Below are positions 38,563-48,584 of a stretch of DNA of 64,000 nucleotides, piece after piece. A model generated the notes under the pieces. That model searched no databases. It worked only from the letters and a program-made list of their open reading frames with translations, and was not told where the DNA came from. The position numbers and the translations under genes were made by a program. The stretch's first letter is position 1, and each line of letters opens with the position of its first letter. Source of the stretch: a bacterium (GTDB taxonomy: Bacteria; Pseudomonadota; Alphaproteobacteria; Caulobacterales; Caulobacteraceae); NCBI GenBank assembly GCA_030824495.1, contig JAVBXP010000012.1:1-64000 (forward strand), in the 5' to 3' direction.

Positions 38563-39001
38563 GCTCGGCGGGTGCGCTACGCGCGGAGTCCTGTCAAGAG
38601 CGCGCTCGGCCGGGCGCGCGTTGGTCGCAGGGAAGGTCTGGTTCTGGCGCCGCCAGATCAGCTTCGGGACGACGCAGAGGGCTATGGCGCGCGTCGATCC
38701 AAAAGCGGCGACTTTCAGGAATTTCCCAGCCCAAAGAGCACGAAATGTGTCGGAGAGTGGGCGAAGATGGCGTTCGCCGGCAAACCAACAGCTTGGGATA
38801 GTTTGGGAGCATCCGTCCAACTGATGGAAATTTCCCCCCTGGCGCGAATACTTTCACTTGAAGGACGAGCGGCCCTCCGCACCCCAGTATTCAGACAACA
38901 AATTAACCACGCAGCAACCATTGCTGCTTGCCGATTTTACATTTCGGCGTTATCCACTAGCCAAGTTTCGCACCCGCTCGGGGGTGTGAGGGAGGCCTAA
39001 A
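38563..39001. other. 439-base divergent region between M28 peptidase and PEPxxWA-CTERM gene
   Basis: No gene seen. AT-richer than its surroundings near 38820-38960. It holds the inverted repeat at 38911-38927 and a near-DnaA-box TTATCCACT (38950-38958). It must contain the promoter for the M28-ddl genes and one for the PEPxxWA gene. Confidence 0.5.
38911..38927. promoter_or_regulatory. perfect dyad upstream of PEPxxWA gene
   Basis: GCAGCAA-CCA-TTGCTGC, 7-base arms with a 3-base centre, 75 bases upstream of the gene start at 39002. A candidate operator for a dimeric regulator; no factor assigned. Confidence 0.45.
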
Positions 39002-39856
39002 ATGCAATTCAAATTCAAGGCGCTTGCCGCCGGCGTCGCGCTCGCCGCCGTCAGCCTGGCTTCGACCGCTTCAGCCGGCGTCGTTACGATCACAAACATC
39101 CAGGGAGCCTGGAGCGTCGCCAGCCCAACCGGCACGATCTCCAACGGCTCGCCCACCTCGACGGTCAGCTGGGGGACCGGGACTGAAGGCGGCGGCTATA
39201 AGAAAAGCAGCTACGCCTTTACGGCGGCGGCGGCTCCTTATGGCGAGAACCTCGGCAACGGGGACGCCGGCACGCCCTTCAAGATCGGCACCTTCCAGCA
39301 CAATAACTGGCCCGTCACCGGCACGACCCTCCAAACGGTCACGCTGACGGTCAAGGCCATCGTCAACATCGACGGCCACGACATCGGGCTTCAGGACTTC
39401 ATCTACAACTTCACCCACGTCGAGACCCCCAACGAGGGGTCGGGGCGCTGGAACTCCTGCCAGTTCGGCGGGACTTCGGGCGACTCCGCCAATCCCTACG
39501 GCTGCTCCGACAAGGTCGTGGTGAACCCGATCTCCTACAACAACACCTTCACCTACGGCCTCGACACCTACACGCTCGACATTGCTGGCTTCCTGGTGGG
39601 CAACACCTTGAAGTCCGACTTCATCACCAAGGAGAGCGCGGTCGTCAGCGAGAAGTGCGGCAAGGACAAGAAGGGTAAGTGGAAGTACTGCGACGTCACC
39701 CACGCCTTCGACAACAAGGCCGACATCATGGCGTCGGTGAGCATGGTCAGCTCGGCGGTTCCTGAACCGGCCACCTGGGCGATGATGATCATCGGCTTCG
39801 GCGCTGTGGGGACCATGGTCCGCACCTCCCGCCGCCGGAACGCGCTGGCCGCCTAG
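39002..39856 (+). CDS. PEPxxWA-CTERM sorting-domain surface protein 1
   Basis: 284 residues. Sec signal peptide (ALAAGVALAAVSLASTASA, cleavage near residue 25), a beta-rich middle with four Cys (CQFGG, GCSDK, EKCGKDKKGKWKYC) that could form two disulfides, and a C-terminal sorting signal of the PEPxxWA-CTERM class: PEPATWA at 254-260, a hydrophobic helix MMIIGFGAVGTMV and a basic end SRRRN. Such tails are recognised by exosortase-type enzymes. The gene is reversed relative to murB and the M28 gene on either side, and so interrupts the dcw cluster. Confidence 0.9.
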   Translation: MQFKFKALAAGVALAAVSLASTASAGVVTITNIQGAWSVASPTGTISNGSPTSTVSWGTGTEGGGYKKSSYAFTAAAAPYGENLGNGDAGTPFKIGTFQHNNWPVTGTTLQTVTLTVKAIVNIDGHDIGLQDFIYNFTHVETPNEGSGRWNSCQFGGTSGDSANPYGCSDKVVVNPISYNNTFTYGLDTYTLDIAGFLVGNTLKSDFITKESAVVSEKCGKDKKGKWKYCDVTHAFDNKADIMASVSMVSSAVPEPATWAMMIIGFGAVGTMVRTSRRRNALAA

Positions 39857-39879
39857 GCTCCAGCAACGATCTCCAGTCA

Positions 39880-39912
39880 CGCCGTCGGCCTTCGGGCCGG
39901 CGGCGTTTTTTT
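39880..39912 (+). terminator. strong rho-independent terminator after PEPxxWA protein 1
   Basis: CGCCGTCGGCC-TTCG-GGCCGGCGGCG (one G:U pair, TTCG tetraloop) followed by TTTTTTT. It lies between the convergent PEPxxWA gene and murB. Confidence 0.93.
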
Positions 39913-39939
39913 ATGGGCGACGATCCGGGGCGCCGAAGA

Positions 39940-40848
39940 TCAGGCGGCCGGGCGGCCGATCCGCTTGATTTCCCATTCCAGGTCGATCCCTAGCTTGGCT
40001 TTGACATCGGCGCGAACCGCTTCACCGAGGCCCTCGAGATCCGCCGCCGTCGCTTCCCCGGTGTTGATCAGAAAATTGGAGTGAAGCGGCGAGAACATCG
40101 CCCCGCCATGCAGCTTGCCGCGCCACCCCGCGTCATCGACCAGCTTCCAGGACGAATGGCCGGGCGGGTTCTTGAAGGTCGATCCGCCGGTCTTTTCCCG
40201 GATCGGCTGGGTGGTTTCGCGCCGCGCGGTGATCTCGGACATCCGCGCTTCGATGGCGGCCGGATCGTCGGCCTGCCCCTCAAACAAAGCGCCCGTGAAG
40301 ATCAGCCCGCCCTCGGCGGCCTTGGCCGACTTGCGATAGACGAAGCCCATCTCTTCATTGCTGAAGGTCACGCGCTCTCCGGCCCGTGTCACCGCATAGG
40401 CCTCGACCAGCACGTCCTTGGTTTCAGCGCCATAGCACCCGGCGTTCATCACCGTAGCGCCGCCGATGGATCCGGGCACGCCGCGATAGAACTCCAGTCC
40501 GGCGATGCCCGCCTTGCCGGCCTCGCGCGCCAGCACGGCGTCAAGCACGGCAGCCCCCGCGAAGATCCGGTTATCGCCGCGCGGCTCGACCTTGCCGAAC
40601 GCCTTGCCCAGGCGGATCACTACCCCGTCGACGCCGCCGTCACGGACCAGGGTGTTCGATCCCACGCCGATCGGCGTCACCGGCACGGACGGATCGAGCC
40701 CTTTCAGGAAGTCGGCCAGATCTGCCTCATCCTCGGGCAGGAAGATCACGTCGGCGGGACCGCCGACGCGAAACCAAGTGAAGGGCGCCAGCGGCTCGTC
40801 CTTCAGGATCCGGCCACGAACCTTGGGTAGCTCGTCGCGCCAGCTCAC
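39940..40848 (-). CDS. murB: UDP-N-acetylenolpyruvoylglucosamine reductase
   Basis: 302 residues, FAD enzyme that makes UDP-MurNAc. [19 protein letters not shown] and the [23 protein letters not shown]-binding loops near residues 26-80, [15 protein letters not shown] near 125, and the type II-like catalytic region GGSTFKNP with Ser and the ALIxxAG-like KLVDDAG. No MurB type I extension. Its ATG overlaps the stop of murC (4 bases). Confidence 0.95.
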   Translation of the reverse strand: MSWRDELPKVRGRILKDEPLAPFTWFRVGGPADVIFLPEDEADLADFLKGLDPSVPVTPIGVGSNTLVRDGGVDGVVIRLGKAFGKVEPRGDNRIFAGAAVLDAVLAREAGKAGIAGLEFYRGVPGSIGGATVMNAGCYGAETKDVLVEAYAVTRAGERVTFSNEEMGFVYRKSAKAAEGGLIFTGALFEGQADDPAAIEARMSEITARRETTQPIREKTGGSTFKNPPGHSSWKLVDDAGWRGKLHGGAMFSPLHSNFLINTGEATAADLEGLGEAVRADVKAKLGIDLEWEIKRIGRPAA

Positions 40849-42257
40849 TTGGAAAGCGCCTCGAGTTGCGCCGGCAATGCGTGGGCCCAGACCGTAATGT
40901 CGCCGGCCCCAAGGCAGACGACCAGATCACCGGCCTTGGCTTCCTCGGCGACCATCGCCGCCAGTTGCGCAGGGCCCTCCAGCGGCAGGGCGCGGCGATG
41001 GCCGAACCGGCGCAGGCCATCGACCAGGCCGTCGCGGTCCGCGCCCTCAATGGGCGCTTCCCCGGCGGTATAGACATCGGCGACGATCACCGTGTCGGCG
41101 TCGTTGAAACAGCCGCAGAATTCATCGAACAGGTCGTGCAGGCGCGAATAGCGGTGCGGCTGCACCACAGCGACCACCTTGCCCCCGGTCACCGCGCGGG
41201 CGGCCTTCAGCACCGAGGCGATCTCCACCGGGTGATGGCCGTAGTCGTCAATCACCCGCACGCCGTTGGCGACGCCCGTTGTGGTGAAGCGGCGCTTGAC
41301 GCCGGCGAACCCGGCCAAACCCTTACGAATGTCGTCATCCGATACGCCCAGCTCGCGCGCGATGGCGATGGCGGCGGTGGCGTTCAGCACATTGTGCTGT
41401 CCCGCCATCGGCAGATGCAGGTTTTCCAGCCGCACAACCTCGCCGCCCTGCGGCGCGAACACCGCATCGAAGCGCGAGCCGTCCGGCCCCATGCTGATCT
41501 TCTCGGCCCGGACCTCCGCCTGGGGATTGGTCCCATAGGTGATCAGGCGGCGGTTCTTGACCCGGGCGGCCATCGCCTGGACCTCGGCATGGTCGGTGCA
41601 GACCGCAGCGAAACCGTAGAACGGTACGTTTTCGACAAAGTCCTGGAACGCCTTCTTCACGGCGTCGAAGTCGCCGTAGTGATCCAGGTGCTCGGGGTCG
41701 ATATTAGTGACGATGGCGCAGGTGGACTTCAGCTTCAGGAAGGTGCCGTCGCTCTCGTCGGCCTCGACCACCATCCACTCGCCCTCGCCGACCTTGGCGT
41801 TGGTGCCATAGGCGTTGATGATCCCGCCATTGATCACCGTCGGGTCCTTGCCGCCGGCGTCCAGCAGGGCGGCGACCATCGAGGTCGTGGTGGTCTTGCC
41901 ATGGGTCCCGCCGACCGCCACCGAGTATTGCAGGCGGGTCAGCTCAGCCAACATCTCGCCGCGATGCACCAGCGGGATGCGCTTCTCGCGCGCGGCGACC
42001 ATCTCAGGATTGTCGGCCTTGATCGCCGTCGAATAGACGATGGCGGAGGCGCCTTCGACATTGGCCCCGCTCTGGCCGATGAACACCTTGGCGCCCAGCT
42101 TCTCCAGCCGCTCGGTATTGGCGCTGGCCTTGGCGTCGGAGCCCTGAACCGTATAGCCGATCCGCAGCATGATCTCGGCGATGCCGCTCATGCCGATCCC
42201 GCCGATGCCGACGAAATGGACGGGGCCGAGGGCGAAGGGGACGGGGCGCTTGTTCAT
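40845..42257 (-). CDS. murC: UDP-N-acetylmuramate--L-alanine ligase
   Basis: 470 residues, first Mur ligase. [16 protein letters not shown] at 14-29 is the N-terminal UDP-MurNAc-binding loop, [12 protein letters not shown] near 112-123 is the ATP loop, ESDGTFL and [12 protein letters not shown] the central motifs, and [10 protein letters not shown] the C-terminal His motif. Four-base overlaps with murG upstream and murB downstream indicate coupled translation. Confidence 0.96.
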   Translation of the reverse strand: MNKRPVPFALGPVHFVGIGGIGMSGIAEIMLRIGYTVQGSDAKASANTERLEKLGAKVFIGQSGANVEGASAIVYSTAIKADNPEMVAAREKRIPLVHRGEMLAELTRLQYSVAVGGTHGKTTTTSMVAALLDAGGKDPTVINGGIINAYGTNAKVGEGEWMVVEADESDGTFLKLKSTCAIVTNIDPEHLDHYGDFDAVKKAFQDFVENVPFYGFAAVCTDHAEVQAMAARVKNRRLITYGTNPQAEVRAEKISMGPDGSRFDAVFAPQGGEVVRLENLHLPMAGQHNVLNATAAIAIARELGVSDDDIRKGLAGFAGVKRRFTTTGVANGVRVIDDYGHHPVEIASVLKAARAVTGGKVVAVVQPHRYSRLHDLFDEFCGCFNDADTVIVADVYTAGEAPIEGADRDGLVDGLRRFGHRRALPLEGPAQLAAMVAEEAKAGDLVVCLGAGDITVWAHALPAQLEALSK

Positions 42258-43354
42258 TTTTGGAGGGCGGTTCTCTCGACCAGGTCGGCCAGGCGTTCGG
42301 CGGCGTCCGGTTTGGCGATGGATCGCGCGCCGGCCGCCATGCGCGCCAGGCGCTCGGGGTTGGTCAGCAGTTTCAGAAGGGCGTTCGACATGGTGTCGAC
42401 GGTGAGTTGATTCTCGCGCGCGACCTCGGCGCCGCCAGCCTCGGCCATGACCCGGGCGTTCTGTCCCTGATCATCGTCCAGCGCGATAGCCAGCGGGATC
42501 AGGATGGCGGGCCTTCCAGCCACGGCGAATTCGCAAACCGTGCCGGCGCCGGCGCGGCCGATCACCAGATGGGCGTCGCGCAGCCGTCCGGCCATGTCAC
42601 GGAAGAACGGGGCGATCTCAGCCTGGACCAGGGCGTTGGCATAGGTCCGCCGGGCGCCGTCCATCGACTCCTTGCGGGTCTGCTGCTGCACCTTCAGCCG
42701 GACGCGCAGCTCTTCAGGCAGCTTGGCGATCGCCTCTGGCATCAGCTCAGAGAGCAGGCGCGCGCCCTGGCTGCCGCCGGTGATCAGCAGATGCACCGGG
42801 CCGTCGAGCGTCGGCGGGATGTAGGGAAGTTCGGAGAGGGCGCGGATATCCGGGCGCACCGGATTGCCGACCACCACGGCGTTCTCGGCGACCCGACCGG
42901 GCGCCTTTTGCAGCACCGGGAAGGCGCAGGCGACGGCGCGAACATGGCTAGCGAGCCGCCGGTTGGCCCGGCCCATCACTGCGTTCTGCTCGTGCAGCAG
43001 GGTCGGCCTGCCCTGGGTGATCCCGGCCAGCAGGCCCGGCACGGACGGATAGCCGCCGAAGCCGACCACGACATCGGGCTCGATCCGGGTGAAGGCGGCG
43101 CGAGCCTGCAACACGCCACGCACGATGGCGACGCCGGCCTGGGCCATGCTCACGGGATCGCCGCGCCGGAAGGTCCGAGCCGAAAGCCCGATGCGTTCCT
43201 CGGCGGGGAAGCTCTCGGCGAATGCGGCGGCGCGCTCATCGGTGGCGAGCACGATGCGCCAGCCTCGCGCAATCAAGGCTTCGGCCAGCGCTTGAGCCGG
43301 AAATAGATGCCCCCCGGTTCCCCCGGCGGCGACGACGGCGATCTTACGCATCAC
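42254..43354 (-). CDS. murG: undecaprenyl-PP-MurNAc-pentapeptide GlcNAc transferase
   Basis: 366 residues, GT-B glycosyltransferase on the inner face of the membrane that converts lipid I to lipid II. G-loop [19 protein letters not shown] near residues 9-27, [13 protein letters not shown] near 98, [18 protein letters not shown] near 188, and the UDP-GlcNAc-binding [23 protein letters not shown] near 262. It starts six bases after the ftsW stop. Confidence 0.96.
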   Translation of the reverse strand: MMRKIAVVAAGGTGGHLFPAQALAEALIARGWRIVLATDERAAAFAESFPAEERIGLSARTFRRGDPVSMAQAGVAIVRGVLQARAAFTRIEPDVVVGFGGYPSVPGLLAGITQGRPTLLHEQNAVMGRANRRLASHVRAVACAFPVLQKAPGRVAENAVVVGNPVRPDIRALSELPYIPPTLDGPVHLLITGGSQGARLLSELMPEAIAKLPEELRVRLKVQQQTRKESMDGARRTYANALVQAEIAPFFRDMAGRLRDAHLVIGRAGAGTVCEFAVAGRPAILIPLAIALDDDQGQNARVMAEAGGAEVARENQLTVDTMSNALLKLLTNPERLARMAAGARSIAKPDAAERLADLVERTALQK

Positions 43355-43360
43355 GAGCCT

Positions 43361-44533
43361 TTAGGCGAAGGCGCCGGCCTTGGCGAGGCCCTCGCCCTGG
43401 GAATAGGCTCCCGGCCTGCGGCGGGTCAGCGCCAAGGCCATGCCCAAGGTCAGGCAGATCGCCAGCATGGACGAGCCGCCGTAGGAAATGAACGGCAAGG
43501 TCATGCCCTTCGTCGGGATCATATTCAGGTTCACCGCCACATTGATGAAGGCCTGCTGGCCGACGAGGACGAATAGGCCGGCCGCAGCCACCTGCTCGAA
43601 GGGATCGCTCAGTTTCATGGCGCGATAGAGGCCGCGGATGACGATGAACGAAAACAGGGCGATCAGCAGCAGCGAGAAGATCAGGCCGTATTCCTCGGCT
43701 CCCACCGAATAGATGAAGTCGGTATGCAGGTCGGGCACGTGACGCTTCATCACGCCCTCCCCCGGGCCGCGGCCGAAGAAGCCGCCGGCCGAGATCGCCT
43801 CGGCGGCGCGGTCCACCTGGTGGGTGTCGGCGCGCTCCGGGCTCAGGAACCGGTCCACTCGGCTGGCCACGTGCGGGAACAGGAAATAGGTCGAGGACAG
43901 CCCGGTCACCGCCACCCCGCCCAGCAGCATTACCCAGGACAGCGGCACCCCGGCCATCCAGAAGGCCGCGCCAAACGCCACGGTGATCAGCACGGTCTGG
44001 CCGACGTCGGGCTGCACCAGCAGCAGGCCAACCGACAGGAAGTAGAGGCCGAAGGCGATGGAGACGCCAGGCACTCCTTGCCCCTTCTGGCCCTCCGCGA
44101 ACATCCAAGAGACCAGCACGATCAGGGCCGGCTTCATGAACTCCGATGGCTGAAGGGTGAAGCCGCCCAACTGCACCCAGCGGGTCGCGCCCTTGGCGGT
44201 GTGGCCCATGAACGGCAGGGCGATCATGATGGCGATAGCGATGAGATAGATGAAGAAGGCCGCGCGTCGGACGCCACGGCCATCCAGCATCGAGGTCGAC
44301 ACCAGGATCATCGCGCCCGCCACCGCGAACACGCACTGGCGCACCGCGAAGTGGAAGGGGTCGCCCACATTCATCCGCGCCGCCGCCGACGGGCTGGCCG
44401 CGAAGGACATCATCACGCCGATGGCGATCAGGGCGGCGACCGCCCCGAGCATCCAGCGATCAGTCGTCCACCACCACACGCCCACCGTTGACCTGTCGCT
44501 GCGTGCGAAGGCGTGGGCTTGGCTGGGTTTCAT
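43361..44533 (-). CDS. ftsW: division-specific SEDS glycosyltransferase FtsW
   Basis: 390 residues from ATG 44533; GTG 44578 with a GAGGG ribosome site is a real alternative. Polytopic SEDS protein (about ten membrane helices) that polymerises lipid II at the septum with FtsI. Signatures: GATRWVQLGGFTLQPSEFMK near 120, FLLVQPDVGQ-like LLVQPDVGQTVL, GFFGRGPGEGVMKRHVPDLHTDFIYSV near 260 with catalytic Asp, and PTKGMTLPFISYGGSS. A CtrA-like site lies just upstream. Confidence 0.95.
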   Translation of the reverse strand: MKPSQAHAFARSDRSTVGVWWWTTDRWMLGAVAALIAIGVMMSFAASPSAAARMNVGDPFHFAVRQCVFAVAGAMILVSTSMLDGRGVRRAAFFIYLIAIAIMIALPFMGHTAKGATRWVQLGGFTLQPSEFMKPALIVLVSWMFAEGQKGQGVPGVSIAFGLYFLSVGLLLVQPDVGQTVLITVAFGAAFWMAGVPLSWVMLLGGVAVTGLSSTYFLFPHVASRVDRFLSPERADTHQVDRAAEAISAGGFFGRGPGEGVMKRHVPDLHTDFIYSVGAEEYGLIFSLLLIALFSFIVIRGLYRAMKLSDPFEQVAAAGLFVLVGQQAFINVAVNLNMIPTKGMTLPFISYGGSSMLAICLTLGMALALTRRRPGAYSQGEGLAKAGAFA

Positions 44534-44593
44534 TGAGGATCCATCGGCGATTCGAAGGCGAAGGCGGTCAGCGATCACAAGACGCCCTCATGC

Positions 44594-44607
44594 TTAATTT
44601 TCCTTAA
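44594..44607. promoter_or_regulatory. CtrA-like site upstream of ftsW (6-base spacer)
   Basis: TTAA-TTTTCC-TTAAC in the AT-rich gap between murD and ftsW. One base shorter than the TTAA-N7-TTAA consensus, so a weaker candidate; gap length suggests an internal promoter for ftsW-murG-murC-murB. Confidence 0.45.
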
Positions 44608-44642
44608 CCGGGACGCGAGGCCGCGATCGTGATGTCGAAAGC

Positions 44643-46058
44643 CTAGGCGCGCGCGCCCTTGGCGGCGGGCATGGTGAGCCCAGTGACGGCGGCGCGGAAC
44701 GCCTCACCTCGGGCTTCGAAATCGGCGAACTGGTCGAATGAGGCGCAGGCCGGCGACAGCAGCACGACGGCGTCCTGGCCAGAGGCGAGCGCGTCGGCAT
44801 AGGCCATCGCGGTCGCCACCTCAATGGTCCCGCACTCGGCGACCTTGGCCTTGCCCTTAAGGACCTTGGCGAAGGCCGGCTGAGCCTCTCCAATCAGATA
44901 GGCCTTCTCGATACGCGGGAAGAGATCGGTCAGCTCGTCGATGCCGCCCGTCTTCGGCTGACCGCCGGCGATCCAATAGAACTTCGGATAGCTCGACATC
45001 GCCTGACGGGCGGCGTCGGCGTTGGTCGCCTTGCTGTCATTCACGAAGCGGACCTTGCCGACGTGGGCCACGGTCTCCATCCGGTGCGCCAGGCCCGGGA
45101 AGGTCATCAGCCCGTCAGCCGCCTCTTGCGAGGTCAGACCCAGCCCACGCACCGCCGAATAGGCGGCCGCCGCGTTCTGCCAATTGTGCCGCCCCGGCAG
45201 CGACTTGGCGCGCAACAGATCGACAACCTCGGCGGCGCGCTCGCCGGTGGCGTCGTAGAGCAGGCCCTGCAGGACATAGACGCCCCGGCCCATGGCCTTG
45301 GACGCTGAGATCGGCACGATGGTTCGGCGGTTGGCGGCGGTGATCTCGGTGCAGATCCGCTGCCCCCAGGGATCGTCCACGCCGATGACGGCGGTATCGC
45401 CCTTGCCTTGGTTCAGCAACAGCCGGCGCTTGGCGGCGACATAGCCTTCCATCCCGCCGTGACGCTCCAGGTGATCGGGCGAGATGTTCAGCAACACCGT
45501 CACGTCAGGCTTGAGGCTGGACGTCAGGTCGAGCTGGTAGGAGCTCATCTCCAGCACGTAGACCGCGCCGCCGTGCATGTCGTCGAGGTCCAGAACGCCG
45601 ACGCCGATATTCCCGCCAACCCGCGTGTCGCGACCAGCGGCCGCACAGATGTGGCCGATCAAGGCGGTGGTGGTCGATTTGCCGTTGGTCCCGGTGATGG
45701 CGACGATCTTCGGGCGCTTGTGCTCGGGCGCGGCGTTCACGGTCCGGGCGAACAGCTCGATGTCGCCCACGATCTCGACGCCGGCCGCCTTGGCCTTCTC
45801 GACGGTCCAGTGCGGTTTGGGATGGGTCAGCGGCACGCCTGGCGACAGCATCAGGGCGGCGAATTTGCTCCAGTCGGCGGTCGTTAGGTCAACCAGCGGC
45901 AGCCCCTCGGCCTGCGCGGCCGCGCGGCTCTCCGGACGCTCGTCCCAGACCGCGACCTCGGCTCCGCCCAGCATCAGGGCGCGCGCAGCCGTCAGCCCCG
46001 TGCGGGCCAGGCCGAACACGGCGACCGTCTTGCCTTCAAAGCCGCGGACCGGGATCAT
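44643..46058 (-). CDS. murD: UDP-N-acetylmuramoylalanine--D-glutamate ligase
   Basis: 471 residues. FGLARTGLTAARALMLGGAEV near residues 15-35 is the Rossmann N-terminus, ATP loop ITGTNGKSTTTALIGH near 120-135, LEMSSYQLD near 170, NISPDHLERHGGM near 195 and the C-terminal NDSKATNADAARQAM with KTGGIDELTDL. Adds D-Glu to UDP-MurNAc-L-Ala. 19 bases separate it from mraY. Confidence 0.96.
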   Translation of the reverse strand: MIPVRGFEGKTVAVFGLARTGLTAARALMLGGAEVAVWDERPESRAAAQAEGLPLVDLTTADWSKFAALMLSPGVPLTHPKPHWTVEKAKAAGVEIVGDIELFARTVNAAPEHKRPKIVAITGTNGKSTTTALIGHICAAAGRDTRVGGNIGVGVLDLDDMHGGAVYVLEMSSYQLDLTSSLKPDVTVLLNISPDHLERHGGMEGYVAAKRRLLLNQGKGDTAVIGVDDPWGQRICTEITAANRRTIVPISASKAMGRGVYVLQGLLYDATGERAAEVVDLLRAKSLPGRHNWQNAAAAYSAVRGLGLTSQEAADGLMTFPGLAHRMETVAHVGKVRFVNDSKATNADAARQAMSSYPKFYWIAGGQPKTGGIDELTDLFPRIEKAYLIGEAQPAFAKVLKGKAKVAECGTIEVATAMAYADALASGQDAVVLLSPACASFDQFADFEARGEAFRAAVTGLTMPAAKGARA

Positions 46059-46077
46059 GACCTACGCCTGCCCTCCC

Positions 46078-47187
46078 CTACCGCAGCTTCAGGGTTGCAA
46101 GACCCAGCAGGGCGAGCATCACCGCGATGATCCAGAAGCGGATCACGACAGTCGATTCCGACCAGCCGAGCTTTTCGAAATGGTGGTGGATCGGGGCCAT
46201 GCGGAACACGCGCTTGCCCGTCAGCTTGAACGACACCACTTGGATCATCACCGACAGGGTCTCCATCACGAAGAGGCCTCCGATAATGCCCAGCACGATC
46301 TCATGCTTGGTGGCCACGGCCACCGCGCCGATGCCGCCGCCCAAGGCCAGCGAACCCGTGTCGCCCATGAAAATTTTGGCAGGCGGCGCATTGTACCAAA
46401 GGAAGCCGAGGCCAGCCCCGATCATCGCCCCGCAATAGACCGCGACCTCGCCCACGCCGGGGACGAAGTGCAGCTTCAGGTACTGGGCGAAGACGAAGTT
46501 GCCGACGAGATAGGCGATGAAGCCGAAGGCCGCCGCCGCGATCATGACCGGCACGGTGGCCAGGCCGTCCAGGCCGTCGGTGAAGTTCACGGCGTTGGCC
46601 GCGCCAACGATGATGAAAGCGCCGAAAGCCAAGTAGAACCAGCCCATCGGCAGCAGCAGTTCCTTGAAGATCGGGAACGCGACCGAGGTCGAGAGGTTTG
46701 GGGTCTCCGGCGGATTGGTGCCGAACACGACCATCAGGGCGACGGCGGCCAGCGCAATGACCGCCTCCATCAGCAGCCTGACCTTGCCCGAGACGCCGTC
46801 GGTCGTTTGTTTGGTGACCTTGGCGTAGTCGTCAGTGAAGCCGAGCACGCCATAGCCGGCCGTCACCAGGATCACGGCCCAGACATAGACATTGGTCAGG
46901 TCCGACCACAGCAGCGTTCCGACCAGCAAGCCGGCCAGGATCATGACCCCGCCCATGGTCGGGGTGCCGGCCTTCTCGACCACGTGCCGTTCGATGCCGT
47001 CGGCGCGGATCGGCTGGCCCTTGCCCTGCTTGGCCTGCATCCAGCGGATGAAGCGCGAGCCCATAGCGACCACGACCAGCTGCGCCGTGAACAGCGCCAT
47101 GCCCGTGCGGAAGGTCTGGTATTTCAACAGGTTCAGGAACGGAACATATCCGTCGGCCGACAGCTGTTGATACAGCCAGTAAAGCAT
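46078..47187 (-). CDS. mraY: phospho-MurNAc-pentapeptide translocase
   Basis: 369 residues, about ten transmembrane helices. Transfers phospho-MurNAc-pentapeptide to undecaprenyl phosphate to make lipid [14 protein letters not shown] near residue 70, the catalytic GFTDDYAKV near 117, [13 protein letters not shown] near 205, [22 protein letters not shown] near 270 and [11 protein letters not shown] near 330 are all present. One-base overlap with murF. Confidence 0.97.
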   Translation of the reverse strand: MLYWLYQQLSADGYVPFLNLLKYQTFRTGMALFTAQLVVVAMGSRFIRWMQAKQGKGQPIRADGIERHVVEKAGTPTMGGVMILAGLLVGTLLWSDLTNVYVWAVILVTAGYGVLGFTDDYAKVTKQTTDGVSGKVRLLMEAVIALAAVALMVVFGTNPPETPNLSTSVAFPIFKELLLPMGWFYLAFGAFIIVGAANAVNFTDGLDGLATVPVMIAAAAFGFIAYLVGNFVFAQYLKLHFVPGVGEVAVYCGAMIGAGLGFLWYNAPPAKIFMGDTGSLALGGGIGAVAVATKHEIVLGIIGGLFVMETLSVMIQVVSFKLTGKRVFRMAPIHHHFEKLGWSESTVVIRFWIIAVMLALLGLATLKLR

Positions 47188-48584
47188 CAGCCCTTCTCCT
47201 GCGAACGCACGTCGAGAGCTCCCAGGGCGGCGACCACCGCACCGGCTCTCGACCCGTTCGAACCCTTGACCATCACCAGATCGCCCGGCTCAACGGCCTT
47301 GGCGATCAGCAGCCCCAACTCCACCGCTGTATCGGCGTAACCGCCTCTACGAGTCGGCGGAAGGGCGTCCCACAGTGATTTCATCAACGGTCCGGCGCAG
47401 AACACCAGCTCAACGCCCGCGCGATCCAGCGGCTCGGCCAAGCCGGCGTGGAAAGCAGGGCCCTCAACGCCAAGCTCAAGCATGTCGGTCAGCGCGACGA
47501 TCCGCCGCCCCGTCGCCGTGCGTGCGCCCAGCGAAGCGAAGGCCGCGCCCATCGAGACGGGATTGGCGTTGTAGCTCTCATCGACCAGGGTGAACTCGCC
47601 CCCCGCCAGCCTGATCACCCGCTCAGCGCCGCGACCGGCCAGCGGCTCGAAGCTGCCTAGGGCGGCGAGGCTGTCATTCAGGTCCACGCCCAGCGCTTCC
47701 AGCATCAGCAGGACCGCCATGCTGTTGGGACCCCAATGGAATCCCGTCTGCAGGATCGGGAAATCCAGGGCCTCGCCGTGCAGGCGAGCCTGGACGACCG
47801 CGTATCCGGTCTGCGGTTGGAAATCGACCAAGCGCGCGTCGCAATTCTCAGCGGAGCCGAAGCTGCGGACCACGGCGCCGACCTTGCGGGCCTCGGCGCT
47901 CAGGAAGTCGAACCACTTGTTGTCGGCGTTCAACACAGCAACACCGCCGGGCTCGAGCCCGGCGAAGATTTCAGCCTTGGCGCGGGCGACACCCGCTTCG
48001 CCATCGGGGAAGTTCTCGACGTGAACAGGTCCGACCGTGGTGATCGCCACCGCGTGCGGCCGCACGAACCGCGACAGCGGCGCGATCTCGTCGGCGTGGT
48101 TCATGCCGATCTCGAACACCGCCCGCTCGGTGTCGCGCGGCATGCGCGCCAGGGTCAGGGGCACGCCGATATGATTGTTGTAGCTCTTCACTGACGAGTG
48201 GGCCTTGCCGGCCAGCATCAGACCGGCGCGCACCGCCTGGGTGACGCTGGTCTTGCCGACCGAGCCGGTGATCGCCCCGCGTCGCACCTGAGGCGCACGC
48301 TCGCGAGCCGCTTGGCCGAGCATTTCCAACGCCTGGAGGGTGTCCCCAACCACGATGCTGGGGGCGTCCACGCCCTTGGACACCAGAGCGCCGGTCGCCC
48401 CGCCTGCCATGGCGGTGGCGACGAACTCATGTCCGTCACGCACGCCGCCCAGGGCCACGAAGAGGTCGCCCTGGTCGATCGAGCGGGTGTCGATGGAAAC
48501 CCCGTTCACCGTGAAGGGCGCGCCCGACAGGTGGCCGTCCGTCGCCGCAACGATCTCCTCGGAGGTCCAAAGGGGCTCAGCCAC
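47187..48584 (-). CDS. murF: UDP-MurNAc-tripeptide--D-alanyl-D-alanine ligase
   Basis: 465 residues. N-terminal [20 protein letters not shown] (the MurE/F type), ATP loop [18 protein letters not shown] near 105, [13 protein letters not shown] near 140, [14 protein letters not shown] near 160, [16 protein letters not shown] near 315. Adds the D-Ala-D-Ala made by Ddl. Eight-base overlap with murE and one base with mraY. Confidence 0.96.
   Translation of the reverse strand: MAEPLWTSEEIVAATDGHLSGAPFTVNGVSIDTRSIDQGDLFVALGGVRDGHEFVATAMAGGATGALVSKGVDAPSIVVGDTLQALEMLGQAARERAPQVRRGAITGSVGKTSVTQAVRAGLMLAGKAHSSVKSYNNHIGVPLTLARMPRDTERAVFEIGMNHADEIAPLSRFVRPHAVAITTVGPVHVENFPDGEAGVARAKAEIFAGLEPGGVAVLNADNKWFDFLSAEARKVGAVVRSFGSAENCDARLVDFQPQTGYAVVQARLHGEALDFPILQTGFHWGPNSMAVLLMLEALGVDLNDSLAALGSFEPLAGRGAERVIRLAGGEFTLVDESYNANPVSMGAAFASLGARTATGRRIVALTDMLELGVEGPAFHAGLAEPLDRAGVELVFCAGPLMKSLWDALPPTRRGGYADTAVELGLLIAKAVEPGDLVMVKGSNGSRAGAVVAALGALDVRSQEKG

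Noticed and set aside
38950-38958. DnaA box TTATCCACT
   Set aside because: One mismatch at the last base and no cluster of further boxes; left as a note only.
38820-39001. Sigma-54 promoter for PEPxxWA gene 1
   Set aside because: TGGCGCGAATACTTTC and CGGCAAACCAACAGCT were tried, but neither keeps both the -24 and -12 cores.
40866-42410. 514-codon plus-strand frame opposite murC
   Set aside because: Third-position GC follows murC; no recognisable protein.
45577-47340. 587-codon plus-strand frame opposite murD-mraY
   Set aside because: Antisense shadow spanning two real genes.
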